Shown: positions 44,341 to 54,103, counted from the stretch's first letter. The stretch: DNA of 64,000 nucleotides from Micromonospora polyrhachis (GCF_014203835.1 NZ_JACHJW010000001.1:1488001-1552000), one strand, 5' to 3'. The notes: generated from the letters alone by a model not told the origin. Made by a program: numbers and translations.

Positions 44341-45129
44341 CTAGCGCAGCGCGTACTCCAGGGTGTGTCGCTCGTAGTCGAGCAGCCGCAGGTCCCGCAT
44401 CGGCCGGCGCAGGTGGCCCTTGTGCACGATCCGGACGAAGGCCGGTTCACCCGCCGCCGCCATCCGGCGAATCCCTTCGATGTGGTCGACGATCCGCTTC
44501 CGGATGGTCCGGACCAGGCGGTGCCGGTCGCGCGGGATCAGCCCGTACGCGTCGGCGAACATCCGCAGCCGGCGCGGCCGGTTGGGCCGCTTCCAGCCCA
44601 GTGTGTAGGAGTCCCGGTCGGAGAAGAGCGGCACCCAGGTCCAGGCGGCGTAGGCCACGTCGTAGATCCGTGACCCCGGGGAGGCCAGGTCGAAGTCGAT
44701 CAGGGCGAGGGTGCCGTCCGGCCGCCAGATCACGTTGTGCGGGGCGGCGTCGTGGTGGCAGATCACCTCGGTGTCCGGGGGCGGCGGTCCGAACGAGCGC
44801 CACACCGCGTTGGGTGCCGGGGTGAAGCCGTACTGCGCGTCGTGGAACATACGCAGCATGGTCGCCACGGTGACCAGCGCCTCGTCGGTGACCCAGTGCG
44901 GGGCGAGCGGATATTCCCCGCACTCCCCCTCCAGGTACGACAGCACCTCGCGGTTGCGCTCGTCCATGCCCAGGGCGCGGGGCGAGCCGGTGAACCCGAC
45001 GTACTCCAGGTGGCGCAGCAGGGCGTGCACCGACGGGGTCCACGGGCCGACGTTGCGCCGGACCGTGTCGCCAACCCGTACGACGGTGCTGACGTTCCCG
45101 CCGTGCAGCGGGATCTCCTGTGCGGTCAC
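44341..45129 (-). CDS. Aminoglycoside-phosphotransferase-fold kinase (APH family)
   Basis: A 262-aa protein kinase-like fold enzyme. The catalytic loop is CHHDAAPHNVIWRPDG (HxD...N) and the metal Asp is in LALIDFDLASPGSRIYDVAY. The N-terminal lobe is short (VSTVVRVGDTVRRNVGPW). Families of this kind phosphorylate antibiotics, choline or other small molecules; nothing here fixes the substrate, and proof of resistance is lacking. I use the GTG at 45129 with GGGGGA upstream; 45153 would add eight residues. Confidence 0.82.
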   Translation of the reverse strand: MTAQEIPLHGGNVSTVVRVGDTVRRNVGPWTPSVHALLRHLEYVGFTGSPRALGMDERNREVLSYLEGECGEYPLAPHWVTDEALVTVATMLRMFHDAQYGFTPAPNAVWRSFGPPPPDTEVICHHDAAPHNVIWRPDGTLALIDFDLASPGSRIYDVAYAAWTWVPLFSDRDSYTLGWKRPNRPRRLRMFADAYGLIPRDRHRLVRTIRKRIVDHIEGIRRMAAAGEPAFVRIVHKGHLRRPMRDLRLLDYERHTLEYALR

Positions 45130-45176
45130 GTACGGTCCCCCGATCGGCGACACCGGCTCACGATGATCACTCCAGG

Positions 45177-46382
45177 CTACGCGTCAGAGCCAAGCGGTTC
45201 GGTGCCGAGCAACGCGTCGACGAACTGTGTCGGCTCGAACGGAGCCAGGTCGTCCGGCCCCTCGCCCAGCCCGACCAGCTTGACCGGAATACCCAGTTTG
45301 CGCTGTACGGCGATCACGATCCCCCCCTTGGCGGTGCCGTCCAGCTTGGTCAGCACGACACCGGTGACATCGACCACCTCGGTGAAGACCCGGGCCTGCT
45401 CCAAGCCGTTCTGCCCGGTGGTGGCGTCGAGCACCAGCAGCGTCTCGTCGACCGGACCGTGCTTCTCCACCACCCGCTTGACCTTGCCCAGCTCGTCCAT
45501 CAGGCCGATCTTGTTCTGCAACCGGCCGGCGGTGTCGATGAGTACCGTGTCCACGCCCAGATCGATACCCCGACGGACCGCGTCGAATGCCACGCTGGCC
45601 GGATCCGCCGCCTCCGGTCCCCGGACCACCTCGGCCCCGACCCGACTGGCCCAGGTAGCGAGCTGGTCGGCGGCGGCGGCCCGGAACGTGTCGGCGGCAC
45701 CGAGCACCACGCTGCGGCCGTCGGCGATCAGCACCCGGGCGACCTTGCCGCAGGTGGTGGTCTTGCCAGCGCCGTTGACGCCGACCACCAGCAGCACGGC
45801 CGGGGCCCCCTCGCGCGGGGCGGTCCGCAGCGACCGGTCCAAAGTCGGGTCGAGGGCGTTGACCAGCTCGGCGGCGAGCAGCGCGCGCAACTCGGTGGCG
45901 GTACGCGTGCCAAGCACCCGGGTCCGCTCCCGCAGCCGGTCGACGATCTCGCGGGTCGCGTCGATGCCGACGTCGGCGGTGATCAGGCTGTCCTCGATCT
46001 CCTCCCAGACGTCCTCGTCGAGCCGGTCCCGGGAGAGGAGACTGAGCAGGCCCTTGCCGAAGACGTTCTGCGAGCGGGACAGCCGGGTGCGCAGCCGGAT
46101 CAGTCGACCGGCGGTCGGTTCCGGTGTCTCCAGGACAGGTGCCGGCACCTCGACCTCGGTGGGCGGGGCCACCTCGACCTCGGGCTCGATCTCGACCGGC
46201 GGTACGACGACGTCGGTCGGGGGAGCCACCTCGGTCGGCGGCGGTTCCTCGACCACCACCGGGGGCCGGGTCTGCGCTGGCTCGGGCGGGGCCGGTCGGC
46301 GCCGGAGTCGGGGCACCATCAGGCCGATGGTGCCGAGCACCAGCACGCCCAGCAGGATCAGCGCGACGACGAGGTAGTCCAT
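45177..46382 (-). CDS. ftsY: Signal recognition particle receptor FtsY
   Basis: Membrane-associated SRP GTPase that receives ribosome-Ffh complexes. The 401-aa protein has one N-terminal helix (DYLVVALILLGVLVLGTIGL), an acidic Pro/Val/Glu-rich linker to about residue 90, then the NG domain: LLVVGVNGAGKTTTCGKVA (G1), DTFRAAAADQL, VLIDTAGRLQNK (G3) and LTKLDGTAKGGI (G4). An N-terminal membrane anchor is typical of actinobacterial FtsY. The frame above MDYLVV is open but unlike the family. Confidence 0.96.
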   Translation of the reverse strand: MDYLVVALILLGVLVLGTIGLMVPRLRRRPAPPEPAQTRPPVVVEEPPPTEVAPPTDVVVPPVEIEPEVEVAPPTEVEVPAPVLETPEPTAGRLIRLRTRLSRSQNVFGKGLLSLLSRDRLDEDVWEEIEDSLITADVGIDATREIVDRLRERTRVLGTRTATELRALLAAELVNALDPTLDRSLRTAPREGAPAVLLVVGVNGAGKTTTCGKVARVLIADGRSVVLGAADTFRAAAADQLATWASRVGAEVVRGPEAADPASVAFDAVRRGIDLGVDTVLIDTAGRLQNKIGLMDELGKVKRVVEKHGPVDETLLVLDATTGQNGLEQARVFTEVVDVTGVVLTKLDGTAKGGIVIAVQRKLGIPVKLVGLGEGPDDLAPFEPTQFVDALLGTEPLGSDA

Positions 46383-46521
46383 GCGGCAAATCCTGACAGA
46401 TGGCGGCTCGGGCGGCCCAGCCGGCGCACCCGCCCAGCCCAGTGAACTAGCCGATACCCTCGGCTGGCGTGGCCGCGGAGGGGGTAGGAAGGATGAACCC
46501 CCCACCTCTGGAGGTTCGGCC

Positions 46522-48342
46522 ATGTCCAGCACTCGACTTCTCATCGGTCCGCTGTTGCGTCGGGTCGTTGGCACCCGGGCCACCATCTGGGTGGAGACCA
46601 GCGCCCCCGCCGTGGTCCGGGTGGAGACCCGCTCCGGTGCCCGTGGCGAGGCACACACCTTCAGCGCGTACGACCATCACTACGCCCTGGTCGTGGTGGA
46701 CGGGCTGGAGCCGGCGAGCGCGACGTCGTACCAGGTCCACATCGACGACGAGCCGGTCTGGCCGCAGCCGGAGACCGACTTCCCGCCGAGCGTGATCCGG
46801 ACCCGGGCCGCCGATGACACCGACCAGCCGGTGCAGCTGCTGTTCGGCTCATGTCGGGAGACCACCCAGCACGCGACCGCTCGTCGGCTGCCTCCGGACG
46901 CGCTGGACGCGTACGCCCGGCGGCTGATGGCCGCCGACGATCCCGCCGCCAACCTGCCCGACCTGCTGGTCCTCCTCGGTGACCAGGTCTACGCCGACGA
47001 GACCTCGCCGACGGTGCGGCACCTGCTCAAGCGGCGGCGCCGCCGGCCCCGAGGGGCCCCGGCCGACCAGGTGGTCAGCTACGACGAGTACACCAAGCTC
47101 TACCTGGAGTCGTGGCGTGACCCGGAGATCCGCTGGCTGCTCTCCACCCTGCCCAGTGTCATGATCTTCGACGATCACGAGATCATCGACGACTGGAACA
47201 CCTCGGCCTCCTGGCGCTCGGACGCCCGGGACTACCCCTGGTGGCAGGAACGCATCACCGCCGGGCTGGCGTCGTACTGGGTCTATCAGCACCTGGGCAA
47301 CCTCAGCCCGGACGAGATCGCGACCGACCCGGTATACCGCGAGGTCACCACCGTCGAGGACGCCACCGAAATACTGACCGAGTTCGGCCGACGGGTCGAC
47401 ACCGAGTCGGACGTGGCGCACGACACGGAACGCTGGCGGGCCGCGCAGTACCAGTGGAGCTACGCCCTGGACCTCGGTCGCACCCGACTGGTGGTGCTGG
47501 ACAACCGGTGCAGCCGGGTCCTCGAACCGGGACAGCGGGCGATGCTGCCGCCCGGCGAATGGGCATGGTTCACCGACCAGGCGCACGGCCACTACGACCA
47601 CCTGGTGGTCGGGTCGTCGCTGCCCTGGTTGCTGCCGCCCGGCATCCACCACCTGGAGGCCTGGAACGAACGGCTGGCCGACTCGTCGCACCGGTGGGTG
47701 GCCTGGCTCTCCGAACGGGTAAGGCGTGGGCTGGACCTGGAACACTGGGCCGCCTTCCACCGGTCGTTCGAGGCGCTGGCGGCGCTCTTCGCCCGGATCG
47801 GAGCCGGCCATCGAGTCGAAGCCGGCGACCGGGTCGGGGTAGGCGACCAGGACGGAGCCGGCCATCGAGACGGAGCCGGCGACCGGGTCGGGGTAGGGCC
47901 GGCGTACGCCGCACCAGCATCGATCAGCGTGCTCTCCGGCGACGTGCACCACTCGTACGTGGCTCGGGCCCGGTTCACCGACCCGGTCGTCACTCCGGTA
48001 CACCAGTTGACCTGTTCCCCGATCCACAACCAGGTGCCCGCCGCGATGCGACCACTGATGCGCTGGGGCTGGTGGCGTGGCCCCACCGGAGCGACCCAGG
48101 CCCTGGCCCGCTCCGCTGGCCTGCGCCGCGAGACCGTACGCTGGCGCAAACTCGCCGGGCCCTACTTCGGCAACGCGGTGGGCACCCTGGTGCATCGGAA
48201 CCGCGCGGCCGAGGTACTCATCGAGGGCACCGACAAGGACGGCCGCCTGCGTCCCATCGCACAGCAGGCACTGACCGAACCATCGGATCCGACGGTGGAC
48301 CGGGACAACCTGCGTATGAGGGAGACTGCCGGTGGACGATGA
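46522..48342 (+). CDS. PhoD-family metallophosphatase
   Basis: A 606-aa PhoD-like phosphodiesterase/phosphatase. Metal-site motifs: LLFGSCRE, LLVLLGDQVYADETSP, SVMIFDDHEIIDDWNT, LDNRCSR and ISVLSGDVHHSYVARA. There is no signal peptide, unlike classic secreted PhoD, so it is probably cytosolic. An insert just before the last metal motif holds repeats of GDRVGVG/DGAGHR type (about residues 430-458). Start at MSSTRLLIG with GGAGG 8 nt upstream. It overlaps marR by 11 nt. Confidence 0.88.
   Translation: MSSTRLLIGPLLRRVVGTRATIWVETSAPAVVRVETRSGARGEAHTFSAYDHHYALVVVDGLEPASATSYQVHIDDEPVWPQPETDFPPSVIRTRAADDTDQPVQLLFGSCRETTQHATARRLPPDALDAYARRLMAADDPAANLPDLLVLLGDQVYADETSPTVRHLLKRRRRRPRGAPADQVVSYDEYTKLYLESWRDPEIRWLLSTLPSVMIFDDHEIIDDWNTSASWRSDARDYPWWQERITAGLASYWVYQHLGNLSPDEIATDPVYREVTTVEDATEILTEFGRRVDTESDVAHDTERWRAAQYQWSYALDLGRTRLVVLDNRCSRVLEPGQRAMLPPGEWAWFTDQAHGHYDHLVVGSSLPWLLPPGIHHLEAWNERLADSSHRWVAWLSERVRRGLDLEHWAAFHRSFEALAALFARIGAGHRVEAGDRVGVGDQDGAGHRDGAGDRVGVGPAYAAPASISVLSGDVHHSYVARARFTDPVVTPVHQLTCSPIHNQVPAAMRPLMRWGWWRGPTGATQALARSAGLRRETVRWRKLAGPYFGNAVGTLVHRNRAAEVLIEGTDKDGRLRPIAQQALTEPSDPTVDRDNLRMRETAGGR
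47806..47898 (+). repeat. In-frame repeats within the PhoD-like gene
   Basis: GCCGGCGACCGGGTCGGGGT and GGAGCCGGCCATCGAG recur twice each. They encode GAGHR/AGDRVGVG repeats in a loop between conserved motifs. Confidence 0.7.
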
Positions 48343-48763
48343 CAGCGTCTCGGCGGTGGAGCACGAGCTGGCCGTCCTGCTCCGCAGGGCGCGGGCCACG
48401 TCCGGGGAGATCGCCCGCGAGGTCCATCCGGCGTTGGAGCCGACCGCGTACGGGCTGCTGGTCTGGATTCGTCGCTGCGGTCCGGCCCGGCTCACCGACC
48501 TGGCCACCGAGATGCGGATGAGCAAGGGCAACCTGAGCCGTCAGATCTCCGCCCTGGAGACGATGGGGTTGCTCCAACGACAGGCCGATCCGGTGGACGG
48601 CCGGGCGTTCCGGCTGGACCTGACCGACGAGGGACACCGCCGGTTCAACAGGGCCCGCAAGGCCCGTACCGCACAGTTGCAGCAGATCCTGCGGGAGTGG
48701 TCGCCGACGGACCGGGCCGAGTTCGCTCGACTGCTACACCAGTTCAACGACGATGCCCGATAA
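48332..48763 (+). CDS. MarR-family regulator
   Basis: A 143-aa winged-helix regulator: LAVLLRRARATSGEIAREVH, the HTH PARLTDLATEMRMSKGNLSR, the wing LLQRQADPVDGRAFRLDLTD and a dimerising C-terminal helix. It begins 11 nt inside the PhoD-like gene, so the two are co-translated. Ligand and targets are unknown. Its stop codon is in the first unit of a 58-bp duplication. Confidence 0.9.
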   Translation: MDDDSVSAVEHELAVLLRRARATSGEIAREVHPALEPTAYGLLVWIRRCGPARLTDLATEMRMSKGNLSRQISALETMGLLQRQADPVDGRAFRLDLTDEGHRRFNRARKARTAQLQQILREWSPTDRAEFARLLHQFNDDAR

Positions 48764-48864
48764 CGCAGCACCGACCGCCTGGTAGCCAGGGTGGCACAGC
48801 ACCAACCACGATGCCCGCCAGCGTAACGCCGACCGCCTGGTGGCCGGGGTGGCACGGGACGACG
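48751..48864. repeat. 58-bp duplication spanning the MarR stop
   Basis: Units begin at 48751 and 48809 with CGATGCCCG and share CGACCGCCTGGT and GGGTGGCAC, with small indels. The first holds the last MarR codons and the TAA stop. It fills most of the space before the DinB gene. Confidence 0.8.
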
Positions 48865-48918
48865 CGACCGCCGAATATGCTGCTGCCCTGATCTGTCCCC
48901 CCCTGGCACGATGTCCCG

Positions 48919-49449
48919 ATGACATGGACCGCCCCGCAAGTGGACCGGGTCACCGAGCCCTATCTCGGTGACGAACGCATCATGCTGGAGGGTTGGCTCG
49001 ACTATCACCGGCAGACCCTGCTGCTCAAGTGCGCCGGCCTCACCGCCGAACAACTCAAGATCGCGAGCGTCGAGCCATCGGGGATGACCCTGCTCGGCCT
49101 GCTCCGCCACCTGACCGAGGTCGAACGGTGGTGGTTCCGGCAATGCTTCGCCGGCCAACAACTCGACGACGTCTACTGCTCGGAGACCAACGTGGATGGC
49201 GACTTCGACGATGTGGCCGAGGCCGACGCCGAAGCCAACTTCGTCGCCTTCCACACGGAGCTGGACGCGTGCCGGGCGGCGGTCGCGGGCCGCGGACTGG
49301 ACGAGACGTTCCTACGCCGACGCCCCGACGGCACCAGCAACGAGATGAGCCTGCGCTGGGTCTACATCCACATGATCGAGGAGTACGCCCGGCACAACGG
49401 CCACGCCGACCTGATCCGGGAACGGATCGACGGCGTCACCGGCGACTGA
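48919..49449 (+). CDS. DinB-family (DUF664) protein, mycothiol-dependent enzyme type
   Basis: A 176-aa four-helix bundle. The metal-binding histidines are expected in GLLRHLTEVERWWFRQ and in IHMIEEYARHNGHADLIRER (H...HxxxH). Actinobacterial DUF664 proteins of this kind include mycothiol-dependent transferases and detoxification enzymes; the activity here is not known. It stands between MarR and a convergent HAD gene and may be a MarR target. Confidence 0.86.
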   Translation: MTWTAPQVDRVTEPYLGDERIMLEGWLDYHRQTLLLKCAGLTAEQLKIASVEPSGMTLLGLLRHLTEVERWWFRQCFAGQQLDDVYCSETNVDGDFDDVAEADAEANFVAFHTELDACRAAVAGRGLDETFLRRRPDGTSNEMSLRWVYIHMIEEYARHNGHADLIRERIDGVTGD

Positions 49450-49473
49450 TCGGCCAGCACGCCGAGCGCGGCC

Positions 49474-49508
49474 GACCGGTCGGCACGTCACCTGACGACC
49501 GACCGGTC
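49474..49508. terminator. Nested palindrome between convergent DinB and HAD genes
   Basis: GACCGGTCGG (49474-49483) pairs with CCGACCGGTC (49499-49508). The 15-nt loop holds a second hairpin, CGTCA-CC-TGACG. A likely two-way terminator. Confidence 0.65.
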
Positions 49509-49525
49509 AGCCGGCCGGCAACACC

Positions 49526-50146
49526 TCAGGCGGCCAACGCCGCCCGCAGGTACGGCAGGCCCTCCGGGCCACTCCACCGGTACGCGGACAGCCCGGCGAC
49601 CCGGGCACCCCGTACCGCCCGATCGGAGTCGTCGACGAAGAGCACCTGCTGCGGCGGGGTTTCCACGGCCAGGCACGCCTGCTGGAAGTAGTCCTTGGTC
49701 GGCTTGTGTACGCCGAGTACCGAGGAGTTGACCACCACGTCGACCTCGCCGATCAGGCCCAGCGTGGCCAGGTCGGCGTCGAGGGCGTCGGTGGCGTTGG
49801 TGGCCAGCCCCACCCGGATGCCGTTGGCGCGTACCGCCCGGACGAAGGCCAGCACCTCGGCGTCCACCGCGCCCCGGTAGATCTCACACTCGTCCACCAC
49901 TGCCCGGGCCAGTTCTGGACTACCGACGGCCTCGGTCAGGGCGTCGGCCACACTGGCCATCCAGTCCGCGTGGCTCACCTGACCGGTGACCGCCGGTTGC
50001 AGCAGCGACCATCGCATGGCGGTGTCGAGGACCGTTCCGGGGGTCAGGCCGTACTTCCGCTCAACCGCAGCACGGACCTCCGGGTCCCACTGCCGAAGCA
50101 CCCCGTCCATGTCGATGAGCAGCGCGCTCGGGCGTTGCCTGACCAT
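49526..50146 (-). CDS. HAD-family hydrolase (subfamily IA)
   Basis: A 206-aa phosphatase-like protein. Motif I LLIDMDGVLRQWD (nucleophile Asp12, acid Asp14), motif II LATNATDAL, the Lys region VLGVHKPTKDYFQQA and motif IV VLFVDDSDRAVRGA are intact. The helical cap lies between residues 20 and 85. Substrate unknown. Its ATG overlaps the smc stop by 1 nt (TGATG), so translation is probably coupled. Confidence 0.9.
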   Translation of the reverse strand: MVRQRPSALLIDMDGVLRQWDPEVRAAVERKYGLTPGTVLDTAMRWSLLQPAVTGQVSHADWMASVADALTEAVGSPELARAVVDECEIYRGAVDAEVLAFVRAVRANGIRVGLATNATDALDADLATLGLIGEVDVVVNSSVLGVHKPTKDYFQQACLAVETPPQQVLFVDDSDRAVRGARVAGLSAYRWSGPEGLPYLRAALAA

Positions 50147-53100
50147 CAGTCCTCCTCCTCGCGGGACAGCCGCTGGCTGATCACCTCGGTGACGCCGCTG
50201 CGCATGGTCACGCCGTACAACGCGTCCGCCACCTCCATCGTGCGTTTCTGGTGAGTGATGATGATCAGCTGGCTCTTCTCGCGCAACTGGGCGAAAAGCG
50301 TGATCAGCCGGCCGAGGTTGACGTCGTCGAGCGCCGCCTCCACCTCGTCCATGATGTAGAACGGGCTGGGCCGGGCTCGGAAGATCGCCACCAGCATCGC
50401 CACCGCGGTCAGCGACCGCTCGCCGCCGGAGAGCAGCGACAGCCGTCTGATCTTCTTGCCCGGTGGTCGTGCCTCCACCTCGATCCCGGTGGTGAGCAGG
50501 TTCTCCGGGTCGGTCAGCACCAACCGGCCCTCGCCGCCGGGGAAAAGCACGGTGAAGACCTGCTCGAACTCTCGGGCGGTGTCGGCGAACGCGCTGGCGA
50601 AGACCTCCAAGATCCGGTCGTCCACGTCCTTGACCACGGTGAGCAGGTCACGCCGGGTGGCCTTCAGGTCCTCCAACTGCTCGGAGAGGAACTTGTATCG
50701 CTCCTCCAGGGCGGCGAACTCCTCCAGCGCCAGCGGGTTCACCTTGCCCAGCAGGGCCAGTTCCCGTTCCGCCTTGGCGGCCCGTTTCTCCTGCACCGGG
50801 CGCTCGAACGGCACCGGCTCCGGCACCGGTACGCCATCCCGCTCGGCGGCGGCGATATCCGCCTCCGTCGGCGGCACGAGCTGCTGTGGGCCGTACTCGG
50901 TGAGCAGCGTCTCCACGTCCAGGGCGAAGTCCTCGGCGGCCTTGACCTCCAGCTGCTCGATGCGCATCCGCTGCTCGGCGCGGGCCACCTCGTCCCGGTG
51001 TACGGCGCTGGTCAGCCGGTCCAGTTCCGCGCCGAGCCGCTTGGCCGCGCCGCGTACCTCCTGCAACTCGGCCTCACGGGCGGCTCGGGCCTGCGCCACC
51101 TCGTCGCGGACCTGCTCGGCGGTGGCAAGCGAGACCACCAGCCGGGTCAGCGCCTCTCTGGCCCCGGTCTCGACGGCGCGGGCGATGTTCGCCCCCCGGG
51201 CGCGGGCGGCCCGGCGGGCGGCGGCCCGTTCCCGGGCGGCCCGCTCGGCGTTGGCCTGCCGCAGCAGCGAGTCGGCCCGGCCGGCGATGGCGGCGACCCG
51301 CTCCTCGGCGGTGCGGACCGCGAGCCGGACCTCCATCTCGTTCTGCCGGGCCGCCGGCAGGTAAGCGGCCAGTTCGTCGCGCTCGGCGGTGGAGGGTTCC
51401 TCGTCGATCGGGGTGGCCTCGGCCAGCCGCAGCCGCTCCTCCAGCTCGGCCAGGCCGGCGAGGTCCCGGTCGCGGGCGGCTTCGGCGCGGGCCTGGGACT
51501 CGGCGAGCCGATCGGTCTCGCCCTTCGCCGAGCGGGCGGCGGCGCCCAGTTCGGCCAGCCGGCGGGCGGCGGCGTTGCGCTGCCCCTCGGCCTCCCGTTT
51601 CACTGCCGCGGCGGCGCTGACCGTGTCCTTGCGCGCAGCCACCTCGGCACGGGCGTCGGCGAGCTGTTCGCGCAGCTCGGCGATGGTTTCCTCGGCGGCG
51701 ATCCGGTTCGTCCGAGCCTCCTCGACCGCCGCCTGCACCTCGATGAAGCTGGGTGCCTTGGCCGAGCCGCCGGCCGCCGCGTAGGCCCCGACCACGTCCC
51801 CGTCGGGGGTGACCGCGCGCAGCTCCGGGTTGTCGGCGACCAGCCGGGTCGCCGCTTCAAGATCCTTGACGAGTACGACGTCACGCAGCGCCCGGTGCAC
51901 CGCCGGACGGATCTCGTCGGGGCAGCCGACCAGATCCGGTGCCCATCGCGCGTCGTCTGGTAGGGCGGGTCGCAGACTGTCAGCGGATCCTTCCATGCCC
52001 GGTCCGGCCGGGCCGCCGACCAGCAGGCTGGCCCGACCCGCGTCCTGGATCTTCAGCAGCCGCATCGCTTCGGCCGCTTCGTCGATCCCGCTGACCGCGA
52101 CCGCGTCCGCCAGTGTCCCGAGCGCGGCGGCCAGCGCCGCCTCGTGGCCGGGCGCGACGGTGAGCAGCCCGGCCAGGCCGCCGAGCAGGCCGGGCACCTG
52201 GTCCGCCCGAGCCAGCAGGGCACCCGCGCCGTCCTTGCGGCGCAGTCCCATGGCCAGGGCCTCCTCCCGGGCCTTCCACGTCGCGGCGTCCTTCTCCGCC
52301 GCGCGCTCGGCATCGGACAACGCCCGTACGGTCGCTGAGGCCGCCTCGTGCGCGGCGACCGCCTCGGCGTGCCGGGCGTCGAGGTCGGCGTTGTCCCGAT
52401 CCGCCTCGCTGGACTGCTCCGCGACCGCGTCCACCTCGGCCTGGGCCTTCTCGGCCCGGGCCAGGGCGTCGGCGTGCGCGGCGGCGAGCCGGGAGATCTC
52501 CTCGGCCGCCGAGCCGGTACGGGCCCGCGCCGAGTTGACCTGACCGGTCAGTTTCGCCAGCCCTTCCCGCCGGTCGGCGATCGCCTTCGCGGCGGTGACG
52601 AGTGCCCGTTCGGCCTCGGCGAGCTGCCGTTCGAGCTGCTGACGGCCCTCCACCGCCTCGGCCAGGCGTACCTGGTCGTCGGTGAGGGCGTCCCGCAGTT
52701 CCTCCTCCTGTTCCCGGATCTGCTCGGCCTCGGCCGCCAACTGGTCGGGGTCCCGCCCGGGGCGCTCGTCGTCCGGGGTGGCGCTGAGGTGACGCAGCCG
52801 TTCCCGGGCAAGCTGCTCGGTGGAGCGGAACCGCTCCTGGAGTGCGGAGAGCTTGTACCAGGTGTCCTGGGCCGAGGCCAGCAGGGGCGCGTCCTCGGCG
52901 AGCGCGGCCTCCAACTCGGCCAGCCGGTGCTGCACCTCGGTGTGTTCCTGCTCGATGATCCCTCGCCGCTCCCGCAGCGCGGTCTCGTCGGCGATCTCCT
53001 TGTCGAGGGTCGAACGCAGGGTGTGCAGGTCGTCGGCGAGCAGACGTAGCCGGGCGTCGCGCAGGTTGGCCTGGATGACGGCGGCCCGACGGGCCACCTC

Positions 53101-53727
53101 CGCCTGCCGGCCCAGTGGTTTGAGCTGGCGGCGCAGTTCCGCGGTCAGGTCGGTCAACCGGTTGAGGTTGGTCTGCATCGCGTCGAGCTTGCGCAGCGCC
53201 TTTTCCTTGCGCTTGCGATGCTTGAGTACGCCGGCCGCCTCCTCGACGAACGCCCGACGGTCCTCCGGTTTGGCGTGCAGTACGGCGTCAAGCTGTCCCT
53301 GGCCGACGATGACGTGCATTTCCCGGCCGATGCCGGAATCGGAGAGCAGTTCCTGGATGTCCAACAATCGGCAGGTGTTGCCGTTGATCTCGTATTCGCT
53401 CTCCCCGGAGCGGAACATCCGCCGGGTGATCGATACCTCGGTGTAGTCGATCGGCAACGCGCCGTCGGTGTTGTCGATGGTGAGGGTCACCTCGGCCCGG
53501 CCCAGCGGTGCCCGGCCGGCGGTGCCGGCGAAGATGACGTCCTCCATCTTGCCGCCCCGCAGGGCTTTGGCACTGTGCTCGCCGAGTACCCAGGCGATGG
53601 CGTCGACGACGTTCGACTTGCCGGAGCCGTTGGGGCCCACCACGCAGGTGATGCCCGGCTCCAGCTTCAGAGTCGTCGCGGAGGCGAAGGACTTGAAGCC
53701 TCGCACCGTCAGGGTCTTGAGATGCAC
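50146..53727 (-). CDS. smc: Chromosome segregation protein SMC
   Basis: Condensin-like ATPase that organises and segregates the chromosome with ScpA and ScpB. The 1193-aa length is normal. Walker A is VVGPNGSGKSNVVDAIAWVL at residues 30-50, then GIGREMHVIVGQGQLDAVLH. Two long coiled coils flank the hinge (about residues 510-670, with GHEAALAAALGTLADAVAV). The C-terminal head has KIRRLSLLSGGERSLTAVAM (signature) and FYIMDEVEAALDDVNLGRLI (Walker B). I use the GTG at 53727; the frame is open to 53904 but that part is not SMC. Confidence 0.96.
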   Translation of the reverse strand: MHLKTLTVRGFKSFASATTLKLEPGITCVVGPNGSGKSNVVDAIAWVLGEHSAKALRGGKMEDVIFAGTAGRAPLGRAEVTLTIDNTDGALPIDYTEVSITRRMFRSGESEYEINGNTCRLLDIQELLSDSGIGREMHVIVGQGQLDAVLHAKPEDRRAFVEEAAGVLKHRKRKEKALRKLDAMQTNLNRLTDLTAELRRQLKPLGRQAEVARRAAVIQANLRDARLRLLADDLHTLRSTLDKEIADETALRERRGIIEQEHTEVQHRLAELEAALAEDAPLLASAQDTWYKLSALQERFRSTEQLARERLRHLSATPDDERPGRDPDQLAAEAEQIREQEEELRDALTDDQVRLAEAVEGRQQLERQLAEAERALVTAAKAIADRREGLAKLTGQVNSARARTGSAAEEISRLAAAHADALARAEKAQAEVDAVAEQSSEADRDNADLDARHAEAVAAHEAASATVRALSDAERAAEKDAATWKAREEALAMGLRRKDGAGALLARADQVPGLLGGLAGLLTVAPGHEAALAAALGTLADAVAVSGIDEAAEAMRLLKIQDAGRASLLVGGPAGPGMEGSADSLRPALPDDARWAPDLVGCPDEIRPAVHRALRDVVLVKDLEAATRLVADNPELRAVTPDGDVVGAYAAAGGSAKAPSFIEVQAAVEEARTNRIAAEETIAELREQLADARAEVAARKDTVSAAAAVKREAEGQRNAAARRLAELGAAARSAKGETDRLAESQARAEAARDRDLAGLAELEERLRLAEATPIDEEPSTAERDELAAYLPAARQNEMEVRLAVRTAEERVAAIAGRADSLLRQANAERAARERAAARRAARARGANIARAVETGAREALTRLVVSLATAEQVRDEVAQARAAREAELQEVRGAAKRLGAELDRLTSAVHRDEVARAEQRMRIEQLEVKAAEDFALDVETLLTEYGPQQLVPPTEADIAAAERDGVPVPEPVPFERPVQEKRAAKAERELALLGKVNPLALEEFAALEERYKFLSEQLEDLKATRRDLLTVVKDVDDRILEVFASAFADTAREFEQVFTVLFPGGEGRLVLTDPENLLTTGIEVEARPPGKKIRRLSLLSGGERSLTAVAMLVAIFRARPSPFYIMDEVEAALDDVNLGRLITLFAQLREKSQLIIITHQKRTMEVADALYGVTMRSGVTEVISQRLSREEED

Positions 53728-53993
53728 GTTCCCGATCCTCGTCCGACGTGACCTCCGGCGGCGTCGGCAGCCGGTTGCGGGGCCGGACGCGGGCGGGCGG
53801 GTGCCCCAACCAGTGGTCCAACCGCAGGGTAGTCCCGGTCCCGCCGTCACCGGGCGGCGGCACGCGCGACCAGCGTATCCAATGATCTGTTCTGCCACGA
53901 TCACAGTCGGTGCCGACGGCGATCATGCAAATTGCCGTAACGGCGCGGACAGGACCGGTTACGGATCGCCCGACACAAGACCGACACCCCCGC

Positions 53994-54064
53994 GCGGATG
54001 CCCGGACGCAGATGCCCGGACGCAGATGCCCGGACGCAGATGCCCGGACGCGGATGCCCCGGAC
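53994..54064. repeat. 14-bp tandem repeat, five units
   Basis: GCRGATGCCCGGAC repeats at 53994, 54008, 54022, 54036 and 54050 (the last unit 15 bp). The three middle units are identical. It lies upstream of smc. Confidence 0.9.
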
Positions 54065-54072
54065 ATAAAACT

Positions 54073-54103
54073 GCGCGCCGCCACAGGGTCTGTGTCGGCG
54101 CGC
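54073..54103 (-). terminator. Strong terminator after the small coiled-coil gene
   Basis: GCGCGCCG-C-CACAG and CTGTG-T-CGGCGCGC form an 8 + 5 bp stem with one mismatch and a 3-nt loop. Read on the minus strand the stem is followed by AGTTTTATGT, a T-rich tail, as in an intrinsic terminator. Confidence 0.75.

Noticed and set aside
44341-45129. Antibiotic-resistance phosphotransferase
   Set aside because: The APH fold is clear, but nothing in motif or context indicates an antibiotic substrate.
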